Shown here: positions 52,181 through 60,453 of the stretch, piece after piece
Position numbering within the stretch: position 1 is the stretch's first letter
Layout of the letters: every line of letters starts with the position of its first letter
NCBI GenBank assembly: GCA_020725195.1
Contig: DYFL01000003.1
Span: 1-64,000 of the forward strand
From: Hydrogenophilus sp.
GTDB taxonomy: Bacteria; Pseudomonadota; Gammaproteobacteria; Burkholderiales; Thiobacillaceae
DNA: 64,000 nucleotides
Direction: 5' to 3'
The notes under the pieces: model-generated
Databases searched by the model: none
What the model was told of the DNA's origin: nothing
The model's input: the letters and a program-made list of their open reading frames with translations, nothing else
Made by a program: the position numbers and the translations under genes

Positions 52181-53092
52181 TCAGCCGGGCGGCGCGTCCC
52201 AGAGCCAGGCCGCGCCCCGCACCCCGCTCGCGTCGCCGTATCTCGGCGGCAGGAGCCGGGTGCGCACGGCGTCGGAGAAGACGTAGCGGCCCCAGAGCCG
52301 GGGCACGCGCTCGTAGAGCCGCGCGAGCTTGGACAGCCCGCCGCCCAGCACGACGGCGTCCGGGTCGAGGATGTTGATGACCTGGGCCAGGCCCCGCGCC
52401 AGGCGGTCCTCGTAGCGCCCGAGGGCGGCCTCGCAGGCGGCGTCGCCCGCCTCGGCGCGCCGCGCGATCTCCGCCGCCGCGAGATCGAGGCCCGCCGCCG
52501 CGCGCAGGTCGCGGGCGAGCCCCGGGCCGGAGAGCCAGGTCTCCAGGCAGCCTCTTTTCCCACAGTAGCAGGCGGGGCCCGGCCGCTCGGGGTCCTCGGG
52601 CCAGGGCAGCGGGTTGTGGCCCCACTCGCCGGCGATGGCGCTGGGCCCCGTGAGCACCTGGCCGCGCACCACCACGCCGGCACCGCAACCGGTGCCGAGG
52701 ATGACGCCGAAGACCACCTCGGCGCCGGCGGCCGCCCCATCGGTCGCCTCGGAGAGGGCGAAGCAGTTGGCGTCGTTGGCCATCCGCACGGGCCGGCCGA
52801 GCAGGCGCTCGAGGTCCTGCTTCAGCGGCCGGCCGTTGAGGCACACCGAGTTGGCGTTCTTCATGAGCCCCGTGGCCGGCGAGATCGCCCCCGGCGTGCC
52901 GATGCCCAGCGTGGCCTCGCCGCCCAGCTCGGCCTCGGCCCCCCGCACGAGCGCGGCGACGGCCGCGAGCGTGGCCCGGTAATCGCCCTGCGGCGTCGCC
53001 ACCCGCCGGCGCAGCCGCTCCCGCCCCTCGCCGTCGAGGGCGATGAGCTCGATCTTGGTGCCGCCCAGGTCCACGCCTAAGCGTAGTGCCAT
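52181..53092 (-). CDS. ROK-family sugar kinase (fructokinase/NagK-like)
   Basis: 303 residues. The N-terminal ATP-binding motif LGVDLGGTKIELIALD, the ROK sugar-binding ANDANCFALSEA (catalytic Asp) and LGTGCGAGVV are present. The zinc site is GHNPLPWP..CYCGKRGCLETW (His and three Cys), followed by VVLGGGLSKL. It phosphorylates a hexose (fructose, glucose or N-acetylglucosamine), and the exact sugar cannot be told. ATG at 53092 follows GAGGTGG. It is a single gene with a REP-like pair after its stop and an intergenic region before its start. Confidence 0.9.
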   Translation of the reverse strand: MALRLGVDLGGTKIELIALDGEGRERLRRRVATPQGDYRATLAAVAALVRGAEAELGGEATLGIGTPGAISPATGLMKNANSVCLNGRPLKQDLERLLGRPVRMANDANCFALSEATDGAAAGAEVVFGVILGTGCGAGVVVRGQVLTGPSAIAGEWGHNPLPWPEDPERPGPACYCGKRGCLETWLSGPGLARDLRAAAGLDLAAAEIARRAEAGDAACEAALGRYEDRLARGLAQVINILDPDAVVLGGGLSKLARLYERVPRLWGRYVFSDAVRTRLLPPRYGDASGVRGAAWLWDAPPG

Positions 53093-53471
53093 GTTCCACC
53101 TCATAAGGAAGTGTTGATCAGAAGCGGCCACCTGCTGCCGCCACTCTTTACTATCGCGGGGACAGGCCCCCGCACGCCACCTGCCCCGCGTCGACGCCTG
53201 CGCGGCCGGCACCAACACCCGGGTCAACGAACCGGGCCGCTCCGTCTGGGCCAAGTCCCCCTCTCCCCTGTGGGGAGAGCCCCCTCCGGGGGATAAAGGC
53301 AGGGGTGAGGGGGCAGCGCCGCGCAGCGGCACCGCAAACATGCGCTTGTCCCCGGATGGGGGAAAGCCGCCCCCGCGCCTGGCGTCCTCTTGCCGGATCG
53401 ACGGCCCCGCAGCCCTCCCCCCGAGCCCCCGCCGGTGCTATCCTGCGTGTCTTTCCAGCGCACGCCCAGCC
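53093..53471. other. Divergent intergenic region, sugar kinase / SseB-like gene
   Basis: 379 bp without a supported gene. The only structured element is the dispersed repeat at 53257-53314. Open frames here are short, Pro/Arg-rich and antisense-like. Promoters for both flanking genes should lie near the ends, but no clear boxes are visible. Confidence 0.6.
53257..53314. repeat. Dispersed GC-rich repeat, copy C
   Basis: CCCCCTCTCCCCTGTGGGGA, then GAGCCCCCTCCGGGGG, then ATAAAGGCAGGGGTGAGGGG. It is nearly identical in layout to the copy at 58655-58716 (opposite orientation) and to 28469-28526. Confidence 0.8.
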
Positions 53472-53888
53472 ATGGACACACAACCCCGCAACGAACTCGA
53501 ACATCTGCTCGTCCAGGTGCACGGCGGCCAGGTGACGCCGGAGGATTTCGTCAGCCGGCTGCTCGGCCTCCAGGTGTTCATGCCGGTGAAGGACGAGAAG
53601 CACGCCATCGCCGGCTTCCAGCGCTCGACCAAGGCCGAGCCCCTGGTCATCCAGGACGAGGAGGGCCACCGCGCCCTCGTCGTCTTCTCCGCCCCGGAAC
53701 AGGCCAAGGAAATCCTGGCCGCCCACCCCGACTACAGCGGCGGCCTGCTGACCGAGTTCTCCTGGGTGCTGCAGCGCATGGGCGGGGGCCTGGGCATCAC
53801 CCTGAACCCCGGCCTGGAGCTCGGCTTCGACTTCGACCCCGAGATGGTCGCCATGATGTACGCCCTGCTGCCAGAGTCCAAGAAATGA
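53472..53888 (+). CDS. SseB-family protein
   Basis: 138 residues starting MDTQPRNELEHLL. It matches the SseB N-terminal-like fold seen in proteins of unknown function: LLVQVHGGQVTPEDFVSRLL, VFMPVKDEKHAIAG, PLVIQDEEGHRALVVFSAPEQAKEI, and a C-terminal LGITLNPGLELGFDFDPEMV. The frame continues upstream for 44 codons of low-complexity sequence without domain content, so this ATG is preferred. Its stop overlaps the start of the next gene (ATGA), so the two products are likely made together. The molecular role is unknown. Confidence 0.8.
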   Translation: MDTQPRNELEHLLVQVHGGQVTPEDFVSRLLGLQVFMPVKDEKHAIAGFQRSTKAEPLVIQDEEGHRALVVFSAPEQAKEILAAHPDYSGGLLTEFSWVLQRMGGGLGITLNPGLELGFDFDPEMVAMMYALLPESKK

Positions 53889-54454
53889 GCCACATCCACA
53901 CCTTCCAGCGCCCCGATGTGGTGGTGAGCGGCCCCCAGGTCGGCGAGCCCTACGACCCCAACTACAGCCACTACTCGGAAGGGGCGCGCTACCTCTACAG
54001 CCAGGGCGCCCACGAGCTCACCCTCTTCTGGACGCGGCCCAGCAGCATCGAGGTCGAGGGCTTCCGCGCCCAGCCCATCGACGTGGGCCTGTATCTCAAC
54101 GGTCCGGCCGCCTTCCTGCTCTACAAGATCCAGAACGTGTGCGAGTGGTCGGACGTGGCCTTCAACGTGCACCTGGTGCCCGAGCCGCGGGAGCTGCCCG
54201 CCGAGCCGCCGGGCGAGCGCGCCCGCCTGCGCCTGGTGCTGGTCGACGCCGACGACGGCCGCGTCGCCGCGCGCCGCCTGGTGTCGCTCGACCGGGTGAT
54301 GACCCAGGCCCTGCGCCAGGCCATGCAGGACCAGGCCAAACAACCCTTCAACCGCCTGCTCTACGACGCCGCGGTGCAGGAGACCCACGGCCGCTTCGCC
54401 GACACCGACGCCATGGTCCCGGCCGCCGAGGTCATCGAGGCCGCGCTGGGCTGA
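53885..54454 (+). CDS. Hypothetical protein coupled to SseB-like gene
   Basis: 189 residues, cytoplasmic, unrecognised. The N-terminal ~110 residues are beta-rich with conserved-looking aromatics (YDPNYSHYSEGARYLYSQGAHELTLFW; VGLYLNGPAAFLLYKI). The C-terminal ~80 residues are helical (LDRVMTQALRQAMQDQAKQPFNRLLYDAAV). It overlaps the upstream SseB-like gene by 4 bp. A REP-like pair follows its stop at 54487, marking the end of the operon. No function is proposed. Confidence 0.75.
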   Translation: MSHIHTFQRPDVVVSGPQVGEPYDPNYSHYSEGARYLYSQGAHELTLFWTRPSSIEVEGFRAQPIDVGLYLNGPAAFLLYKIQNVCEWSDVAFNVHLVPEPRELPAEPPGERARLRLVLVDADDGRVAARRLVSLDRVMTQALRQAMQDQAKQPFNRLLYDAAVQETHGRFADTDAMVPAAEVIEAALG

Positions 54455-54486
54455 TGCGTTTAGGTCATGGGTTCGACAACATGTTT

Positions 54487-54550
54487 GTGGGAGCGGCTTC
54501 AGCCGCGAATGCGGTGCCAGCCGAAGCTTCGCGGCTGAAGCCGCTCCCAC
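54487..54550. repeat. REP-like inverted pair, copy 3
   Basis: GTGGGAGCGGCTTCAGCCGC left arm and TCGCGGCTGAAGCCGCTCCC right arm, spacer 20 bp. It lies between the hypothetical gene and the FAD oxidase gene. Confidence 0.9.
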
Positions 54551-54580
54551 GACGGCACCCTGCTCGCGTGCCAATCCGTA

Positions 54581-55963
54581 ATGCTCGCGCCTGAGATCCT
54601 CGCCGAATTCGCCGCCCTGCTGGGCCCCGAGCGCGCCCGGGCCGACGCCGACACGCGGGCCCTCTACGCCCGGGACGAGACCCCGAGGTCCTGCACGCCG
54701 GAGGCGGTGCTCTTCCCCGCGAGCCACGACGAGGTCGCCGGCCTCGTGCGCCTCGCGCTCAGGCACAAGCTCCCCCTCACCCCGCGCGGCGCCGGCTCCG
54801 GCAACGTGGGCGGGGCCCTGCCCGCGCCCGGCAGCCTGGTGGTGAGCTTCGAATGCATGAACCGGGTGCTGGAGTTCGACCCGGACAACCGCCTCGTGGT
54901 GGTGGAGCCCGGTGTCGTCACCGACGACATCGACCGCCTCGCGCGCTCGAAAGGCCTCATGTACGCCCCCGACCCGGGCAGCGGCGCCTACTGCCGCATC
55001 GGCGGCAACCTCGCGATGAACGCCGCCGGCCCCCGCGCGGTGAAGTACGGCGCCACCCGCGACCACGTGCTCGCACTCAGGGCGGTCACCGGCGCCGGCC
55101 GCGAGATCCGCACCGGCAGCCGCACCACCAAGTACGCCACGGGCTACGACCTCACCCGGCTGCTCGTCGGCTCGGAGGGCACGCTGGCGCTGATCACCGA
55201 GGCCACGCTCAGGCTGGTGCCGGCACCGGAGCGCATCGCCAACCTGCGCGTGTGCTATGCCGGCAACCGCGCCGCCTGCGAGGCCATCATCCGGGTCATG
55301 CGCCAGGCCGTGGTGCCCAGCGCCCTGGAGTTCATGGACCGCCGCTCCATCGAGGCCATCCGCGCCTACGGCGGCGCCGAGGGCCTGCCCGAGGGCACCC
55401 GGGCCGTGCTCATGGTGGCCGCCGACGGCGCCCACGACGACGTGCCGCGCCAGATCGCCGCCCTGGAGAAGGCGCTCGCGGGCGAGGGCCTCATCGAGAT
55501 CCAGAGCGGCTTCACCGAAGAAGAGATCGCCCGCCTGTGGACCGCGCGCAAGTCGCTGTCCATGGCGGTGAAGAAGATCGCGCCCCTCAAGATCAACGAG
55601 GACGTGGTGGTGCCGGTCACGCGGCTCGCGGAACTGGTGGAGGCCATCGACGCGATGGGCCGGCGCCACCGCGTGCCGCTCGTCGCCTTCGGCCACGCCG
55701 GCAACGGCAACCTGCACGTGAACATCATGGTGCACCAGGACGATGCCGAGGAGATGGAGCGCGCGCGGGCCTGCCGCCGGGAGCTGGTCGAGACCGTGAT
55801 GCGGCTTGCGGGCAGTCTCTCCGGCGAGCACGGCATCGGCAGCGAGAAGCGCGGCTTCCTCCCCCTGGAGATCGAGGCCGACACCCTGGCCCTCATGCGC
55901 GCGCTGAAACAGACCTTCGACCCGCAGGGCATCCTCAACCCGGGCAAGAAGCTGCCGGACTGA
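54581..55963 (+). CDS. FAD-linked oxidase, glycolate oxidase GlcD / D-lactate dehydrogenase type
   Basis: 460 residues. The PCMH-type FAD domain includes TPRGAGSGNVGGALP and MYAPDPGSGAYCRIGGNLAMNA, then GYDLTRLLVGSEGTLALITE. The C-terminal FAD-oxidase domain has APLKINEDVVVPVTRL, FGHAGNGNLHVNIMV and SGEHGIGSEKRGF, ending with FDPQGILNPGKKL. It oxidises a 2-hydroxy acid (glycolate or D-lactate) to the 2-oxo acid. The GlcE and GlcF subunits are not encoded next to it, so a stand-alone D-lactate dehydrogenase is possible. Dispersed repeats flank it on both sides. The start ATG at 54581 begins the domain directly, with no clear ribosome site. Confidence 0.88.
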   Translation: MLAPEILAEFAALLGPERARADADTRALYARDETPRSCTPEAVLFPASHDEVAGLVRLALRHKLPLTPRGAGSGNVGGALPAPGSLVVSFECMNRVLEFDPDNRLVVVEPGVVTDDIDRLARSKGLMYAPDPGSGAYCRIGGNLAMNAAGPRAVKYGATRDHVLALRAVTGAGREIRTGSRTTKYATGYDLTRLLVGSEGTLALITEATLRLVPAPERIANLRVCYAGNRAACEAIIRVMRQAVVPSALEFMDRRSIEAIRAYGGAEGLPEGTRAVLMVAADGAHDDVPRQIAALEKALAGEGLIEIQSGFTEEEIARLWTARKSLSMAVKKIAPLKINEDVVVPVTRLAELVEAIDAMGRRHRVPLVAFGHAGNGNLHVNIMVHQDDAEEMERARACRRELVETVMRLAGSLSGEHGIGSEKRGFLPLEIEADTLALMRALKQTFDPQGILNPGKKLPD

Positions 55964-55973
55964 GCTCCTGCTT

Positions 55974-56066
55974 GTCATTGCGAGGAGGCCGCAGGCCGAC
56001 GCGGCAATCTCGCCTTTCGGACCGCCAACATCAAGACTGCTTCGTCGCTACGCTCCTCGCAATGAC
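55974..56066. repeat. GTCATTGCGAG dispersed repeat, left copy
   Basis: GTCATTGCGAGGAGG at the left end and CTCCTCGCAATGAC at the right end form an inverted pair. Inner motifs are GGCAATCTCG and GACTGCTTCGTCGCTACG. It is the same family as 56391-56437, 56456-56550, 56563-56593 and 60359-60438. It ends 5 bp before the stop codon of the GIY-YIG gene. Confidence 0.85.
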
Positions 56067-56070
56067 GGGC

Positions 56071-56367
56071 CTACCGCCCCCAATCCTCCGCCAGATCCCG
56101 CCATCCCGGATTCATCGCCTCGACGAGCGCGAGCTTCTTCGCCCTTGAACCCGCCTTGATCTGCTTCTCCCGGGCGATGGCCGAATCGACGCTCTCCGTG
56201 GCTTCGAAGTAGACCAGCCTGTGGCAGCGGTATTTGCTGGCGAAGCCCGGCGTGAGGCCGTTTGCGTGTTCGTAGAGACGGCGTTCCAGATCGTTGGTCA
56301 CGCCGGTGTAGAGGACGGAGTTGCCCTGGTTGGTCAGGATGTAGACGTAGTATTGGCGTGCGGACAT
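56071..56367 (-). CDS. Small GIY-YIG nuclease-domain protein
   Basis: 98 residues starting MSARQYYVYI after GGGAGGACGC. It has the compact GIY-YIG core: YYVYILTNQGNSVLYTGVTNDLERRL. The two motif strands are YVYI and YTGV, with Arg and His in LERRLYEHANG. FASKYRCHRLVYFEA and AIAREKQIKAGSRAKKLALVEAMNP follow. It resembles single-domain UPF0213-type proteins whose role is debated. It sits between members of one dispersed repeat family on both sides, within 30 bp. It is opposite in direction to both neighbouring genes, so it forms a small separate unit. Confidence 0.92.
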   Translation of the reverse strand: MSARQYYVYILTNQGNSVLYTGVTNDLERRLYEHANGLTPGFASKYRCHRLVYFEATESVDSAIAREKQIKAGSRAKKLALVEAMNPGWRDLAEDWGR

Positions 56368-56390
56368 GCGTCCTCCCTGTGTTTTTGATG

Positions 56391-56593
56391 AGATTGCTTC
56401 GCTGCGTTTATCCTCGCGGAGCGGGGCTCGCAATGACGCATTAGCAACCCGACGCTGTCATTGCGAGGAGCCATGCGACGAAGCAATCTCGATTTTGGCC
56501 TCACGATGGACGAGATGGCCACGTCGGCCTGCGGCCGCCTCGCAATGACATGCTACGCAATGTGTCATTGCGGGCGCAGCGAAGCAATCTCAC
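56391..56593. repeat. GTCATTGCGAG dispersed repeats, right cluster (three copies)
   Basis: Three partial copies lie in tandem: AGATTGCTTCGCTGCG to CTCGCAATGAC (56391-56437), TGTCATTGCGAGGAGC to CCTCGCAATGACA (56456-56550), and TGTCATTGCGGGCGCAGCGA with AAGCAATCTCAC (56563-56593). Each has CATTGCGAG and AAGCAATCTC motifs in inverted order. They occupy nearly all of the space between the GIY-YIG gene and rlmM. Confidence 0.85.
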
Positions 56594-56639
56594 AATAGCG
56601 CCTGCCTTACCGACCCCCATCGACCCGGACACCCCGCCC

Positions 56640-57695
56640 ATGAACGCCCTCCTCCTCTACTGCCGCGCCGGCTTCGAGCAAGAATGCGCCCAGGAGATCG
56701 TCGACCAGGTCTATGCCCTGGGGATCGAGGGCGAGGCCGAGGCCCTGGGCGGCGGCGGCGCGGTGCTGTTCACGCCCGAATCCGCACAGGCCATGGCGCG
56801 GCTTCGCAAGCACGTCCGCTACGACGAGCTCGCCTTCGCCCGCCAGCTCGTCTTCGTCTTCGCCCACGTGGAGCTCTCCGGCCGCGACCGCGCCGGCCCC
56901 ATCGCCGAGGCGGCGGCACGCCACGGCCCCTACGCCGCCGTCTGGGCGGAGGCCGCCGACACCGAGACGGGCAAGCCCGTGGCCGCCTTCGCGCGCAAGT
57001 TCGAGCCGCACCTCGTGAAGGCCCTCGAGGCGCGCGAGGTGAAGTGCGACGCGCGCCGGGCGCCGCGGCTGCACGTCTTCTTCCCGGACTCGGGCGAGGC
57101 CTGGCTGGGCGTGTCCGACCTCGACAACGGCAGCCCCTGGCCCATGGGCATCCCGCGCCTGCGCTTCCCGCGCGAGGCGCCCAGCCGCTCGACCATGAAG
57201 CTCGCCGAGGCCTTCCACGCCTTCCTCGGCCACGATGACCAGCAGCGGCTCCTGAAGCAGGGCCTGCGCGCCGTGGACCTGGGTGCGGCGCCGGGCGGCT
57301 GGAGCTGGCAGCTCGCCAACCGCGGCATCAAGGTCACCGCCGTGGACAACGGCGCCATGGACAGGAAGCTCCTCGCCGACTACCCGGTCACCCACGTGCG
57401 CGACGACGGCTTCCGCTACCGGCCCGCGAAGCCCGTGGACTGGATGGTCTGCGACATGGTCGAGAGCCCCTCGCGCATCGCCCAGCTGGTGGGCAAGTGG
57501 CTCGCCCAGGGCTGGTGCCGGCAGTGCATCTTCAACCTCAAGCTGCCCATGAAGCGGCGCTACGAGGAGCTGCAGCGCTGCCGCGCGATCCTCGATGCGG
57601 CCCTGGCGCAGACCGACGCCCCGTTCCGGCTGCACTTCAAGCAGCTCTATCACGACCGGGAGGAGGTGACCGGCTACCTCTGCCGGGAGGGCTGA
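56640..57695 (+). CDS. rlmM: 23S rRNA 2'-O-ribose C2498 methyltransferase RlmM
   Basis: 351 residues. An N-terminal THUMP-like region (about 1-150) precedes the Rossmann methyltransferase domain with SAM motif LRAVDLGAAPGGWSWQLANRG, VTAVDNGAMD, catalytic WMVCDMVE, KLPMKRRYEEL and a Lys in QLYHDREEVT. The family signature SRSTMKLAEAF before the SAM motif is typical of RlmM. It methylates C2498 of 23S rRNA and is mainly a gammaproteobacterial/betaproteobacterial enzyme. ATG at 56640 begins the THUMP-like domain. An upstream in-frame ATG lies inside the dispersed repeats. Confidence 0.93.
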   Translation: MNALLLYCRAGFEQECAQEIVDQVYALGIEGEAEALGGGGAVLFTPESAQAMARLRKHVRYDELAFARQLVFVFAHVELSGRDRAGPIAEAAARHGPYAAVWAEAADTETGKPVAAFARKFEPHLVKALEAREVKCDARRAPRLHVFFPDSGEAWLGVSDLDNGSPWPMGIPRLRFPREAPSRSTMKLAEAFHAFLGHDDQQRLLKQGLRAVDLGAAPGGWSWQLANRGIKVTAVDNGAMDRKLLADYPVTHVRDDGFRYRPAKPVDWMVCDMVESPSRIAQLVGKWLAQGWCRQCIFNLKLPMKRRYEELQRCRAILDAALAQTDAPFRLHFKQLYHDREEVTGYLCREG

Positions 57696-57767
57696 ATTTT
57701 GTTATCCGCAGTTGGACGCAGCGGCTAGCGCGGATCGGTTGGGCAGGCAATAAAACGCCATGACCGC

Positions 57768-58640
57768 ATGACCTGGCTGCCCCTCGCCCTCTTCTGCGCC
57801 TTCGCCCTGGCCGCGGCCGACACCGCCACCAAGCGCTACCTCGCCGGCTACACGGTGGCGGAACTGGTGATGGTGCGCTTCGGGCTCACCGCGGCCCTGC
57901 TCGCCCCGGTCCTCCTCGTCCTGCCGCCGCCCGCCCCGACGCCGGAGTTCTGGCTCTGGATGGGCGCGGCCCTGCCCCTGGAGGTGGCGGCCGAGGTGCT
58001 CTACGTGCGCGCCATCCGCGACAGCCCGCTCGCGCTGACCCTGCCCTACCTCGCCTTCACCCCCGTGCTGGTCACCCTCACCGGCTACCTCCTGCTGGGC
58101 GAAGCGGTCAGCGCCCAGGGCTTCGCCGGCATCCTCATGGTGGGGGTGGGCAGCTACGCCCTCAACCTCGGCCACGCCCGGCTCAACGCGCCGCGCACCT
58201 GGCTCGCGCCCTTCGCGGCCATCGTGCGCGAGCGCGGCTCGCGCTACATGCTGGGGGTGGCGGTGATCTACGGCGTGACCTCCGTGCTCGGCAAGGGCGC
58301 CATGCAGCAGATGCCGGGGCCGGGCTTCGGCGCCTTCTACTTCGCGCTGGTGGGGCTCGCCACCCTGGCGGTCTTCGCCTGGCGCGAGCCCGCGGCGCTG
58401 CGCACCCTGGTGCGGCCGCGCGCCGCCCACTGGCTGGTCGCGGGTCTCATGGCGGCGATGGTGCTCTCCCACTTCCTGGCGCTCGCCCTGGTGGAGACGG
58501 CCTACATGATCGCCGTGAAGCGGGTGAGCATCCTCATCGGCATCCTCCTGGGCGCCTACTTCTTCGCCGAACGCCACCTCGCCCGCCACCTCGCGGCCGG
58601 CGCCCTGATGGTCGGCGGCGTGGCGTTGATCGCGCTCTAG
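57768..58640 (+). CDS. EamA/DMT-family transporter
   Basis: 290 residues with about ten hydrophobic helices arranged in two EamA halves: an N-half (LALFCAFALAAADTATKRYLAG onward) and a C-half (YMLGVAVIYGVTSVLGKGAM onward). Conserved motifs include ALTLPYLAFTPVLVTLTGYLLLGE and KRVSILIGILLGAYFFAE. It probably exports or imports a small metabolite or amino acid across the inner membrane. Substrate is unknown. It lies 72 bp after rlmM and is followed by a dispersed repeat. Confidence 0.9.
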   Translation: MTWLPLALFCAFALAAADTATKRYLAGYTVAELVMVRFGLTAALLAPVLLVLPPPAPTPEFWLWMGAALPLEVAAEVLYVRAIRDSPLALTLPYLAFTPVLVTLTGYLLLGEAVSAQGFAGILMVGVGSYALNLGHARLNAPRTWLAPFAAIVRERGSRYMLGVAVIYGVTSVLGKGAMQQMPGPGFGAFYFALVGLATLAVFAWREPAALRTLVRPRAAHWLVAGLMAAMVLSHFLALALVETAYMIAVKRVSILIGILLGAYFFAERHLARHLAAGALMVGGVALIAL

Positions 58641-58654
58641 GGGAACGCCGAGGC

Positions 58655-58716
58655 GCCCCCTCACCCCTGCCTTTATCCCCGGATGGGGGCTCTCCCCCGC
58701 CCGCGGGGGAGAGGGG
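58655..58716. repeat. Dispersed GC-rich repeat, copy D
   Basis: GCCCCCTCACCCCTGCCTTT, then ATCCCCGGATGGGGGC, then TCTCCCCCGCCCGCGGGGGA. It is the inverted counterpart of copy C (53257-53314) and lies in the 291-bp gap before coxM. I see no gene in the rest of that gap. Confidence 0.8.
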
Positions 58717-58931
58717 ACGGATTCAGCGCTGCTCAGGCCGGCCGCACGCGGCGAGTCCTGTCCGAACCCCTCCTCTGTCCTTCCCACGCCTCCCCCGGCC
58801 AGGGGGCCAGGCCCTTGCCGAGAACGACTCGCATTCATGAACGAATCGACGGCCCGGGGCTCTATACCTCAGGCGCCGGATGCAGCCGAGTCGGCCTGTG
58901 TCCGGAAACTACTCACCAAGAAGGAGACGCC

Positions 58932-59795
58932 ATGATCCCACCTGCATTCGACTACCACGCCCCGACCAGCGTCGGCGAGGCGATCGGCCTGCTCGCCCGG
59001 TTGGGCGGCGACGCCCGCGTCCTGGCCGGGGGCCACAGCCTGCTGCCGATGATGAAGCTGCGCTTCGCCCAGCCCGGCCACCTCGTCGACCTCAACCGCA
59101 TCTCGGCCCTGCGCGGCATCCGCGAGGAGGGCGGCGTCATCCGCATCGGCGCCATGACCACGGAGCACGAGCTCATCGCCTTCCGGCTGCTGCAGGAGAA
59201 GCTGCCCCTGCTGCCGGAGGCGGCGCGCCAGATCGGCGACCCCCAGGTGCGCAACCGCGGCACCCTGGGCGGCGACCTCGCCCACGGCGACCCCGCCAAC
59301 GACCACCCGGCCATCGCCATCGCCCTGGACGCCACCTTCGTGCTCGAAGGCCCCAAGGGCCCGCGCACGGTGAAGGCCGAGGACTTCTTCCTGGGCCTCT
59401 ACCTGACCGCGCTCGCCGAGGACGAGATCCTCACCGAGATCCGCGCCGCGCCCTTCGCCCCGGGCACGGGCTGGGCCTACGACAAGCTCAAGCGCAAGAC
59501 CGGCGACTGGGCCACCGCCGCCGCGGCCGTGGTGCTGCGCCTGGAGGCGGGAAAAGTCGCCTACGCCCGCATCGCGCTCACCAACGTCGCCGCCACCGCC
59601 CTGCGCGCCGTCGACGCGGAACAGGCCCTGCTGGGCCGGCCGCTGGACGAGGCCGCGATCCGGGACGCGATGGCCCGGGCCCGGGCGATCTGCGACCCGG
59701 CCGAGGACCTGCGCGGCGACGCCGCGTACAAGACCGCCATGGCCGGCGAGATGCTGCGCCGCGCCCTGGGGCACGCCGCCGAGCGCTGCCGCTAG
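58932..59795 (+). CDS. coxM: CO dehydrogenase medium (FAD) subunit
   Basis: 287 residues. The FAD-binding PCMH fold carries the two CoxM hallmarks, [16 protein letters not shown] (about 34-49) and [17 protein letters not shown] (about 112-130). It transfers electrons from the iron-sulfur subunit to a quinone or other acceptor. The start follows AAGGAGACGCC. It heads the order coxM-coxS-coxL-coxG-coxD, in keeping with form I operons. The gap to coxS is 32 bp. No upstream coxB/C sensory genes are present, and an EamA gene precedes instead. Confidence 0.94.
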   Translation: MIPPAFDYHAPTSVGEAIGLLARLGGDARVLAGGHSLLPMMKLRFAQPGHLVDLNRISALRGIREEGGVIRIGAMTTEHELIAFRLLQEKLPLLPEAARQIGDPQVRNRGTLGGDLAHGDPANDHPAIAIALDATFVLEGPKGPRTVKAEDFFLGLYLTALAEDEILTEIRAAPFAPGTGWAYDKLKRKTGDWATAAAAVVLRLEAGKVAYARIALTNVAATALRAVDAEQALLGRPLDEAAIRDAMARARAICDPAEDLRGDAAYKTAMAGEMLRRALGHAAERCR

Positions 59796-59827
59796 CGCCC
59801 GCGAAAGACCAAGATAAGGAGACCGCA

Positions 59828-60331
59828 ATGGCCAAACAACTCATCCGCGTCAAGGTCAACGGCCGCGACATCGAGCGGGCGGTCGAGCCGCGCCTGCTCC
59901 TGGTGCACTTCCTGCGCGAGGAGCTCGACCTCACCGGCACCCACATCGGCTGCGAGACCAGCCACTGCGGCGCCTGCACCGTGGACCTCGACGGCCGCTC
60001 GGTGAAGAGCTGCACGGTGCTCGCCGTGCAGTGCGACGGCGCCGAGGTGGCGACCGTCGAGGGGCTCGCCCAGGGCGGCGTGCTGCACGCGGTGCAGGAG
60101 GGCTTCTACCAGGAGCACGGCCTGCAGTGCGGTTTCTGCACCCCGGGCATGCTGATGCGCGCCTACCGCCTGCTGCAGGAGAACCCCGACCCGACCGAGG
60201 AGGAGGTGCGCGCCGGCATGTCCGGCAACCTCTGCCGCTGCACGGGCTACCAGAACATCGTCAAGGCCGTGCTCTACGCCGCGGCCAAGCTGCGCGAGGC
60301 GCACAAGGCCGAGGAGAAGATCGCGGCCTGA
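59828..60331 (+). CDS. coxS: CO dehydrogenase small (iron-sulfur) subunit
   Basis: 167 residues with two [2Fe-2S] sites: a plant-type N-terminal cluster ([19 protein letters not shown]) and an all-helical C-terminal cluster ([10 protein letters not shown] and [12 protein letters not shown]). This is the CoxS/xanthine dehydrogenase small subunit pattern. It relays electrons from the molybdenum site in CoxL to FAD in CoxM. ATAAGGAGACCGCA precedes the start. The gap to coxL is filled by a dispersed repeat at 60359-60438. Confidence 0.95.
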   Translation: MAKQLIRVKVNGRDIERAVEPRLLLVHFLREELDLTGTHIGCETSHCGACTVDLDGRSVKSCTVLAVQCDGAEVATVEGLAQGGVLHAVQEGFYQEHGLQCGFCTPGMLMRAYRLLQENPDPTEEEVRAGMSGNLCRCTGYQNIVKAVLYAAAKLREAHKAEEKIAA

Positions 60332-60358
60332 GCGGCCGCAGGAAAGCGCTGAATTATT

Positions 60359-60438
60359 TGTCTTTGCGAGGAGCGAAGCAATCCCGCATCCGATCGCGGT
60401 TCGAGACCCGAGATTGCCGCGCTGCGCTCGCAATGACA
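60359..60438. repeat. TGTCNTTGCGAG dispersed repeat between coxS and coxL
   Basis: Left TTTGCGAGGAGCGAAGCAAT, right GATTGCCGCGCTGCGCTCGC ending CAATGACA. It is the same family as the cluster around the GIY-YIG gene. It ends about 5 bp before the coxL ribosome site GAGGAGACAGGC, so it lies inside the operon. Confidence 0.88.
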
Positions 60439-60453
60439 GACGAGGAGACAGGC

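Noticed and set aside
55974-56593. Repeated blocks considered as a CRISPR array
   Set aside because: Copies differ in length and orientation, are not evenly spaced, and flank a gene; no cas genes are present.
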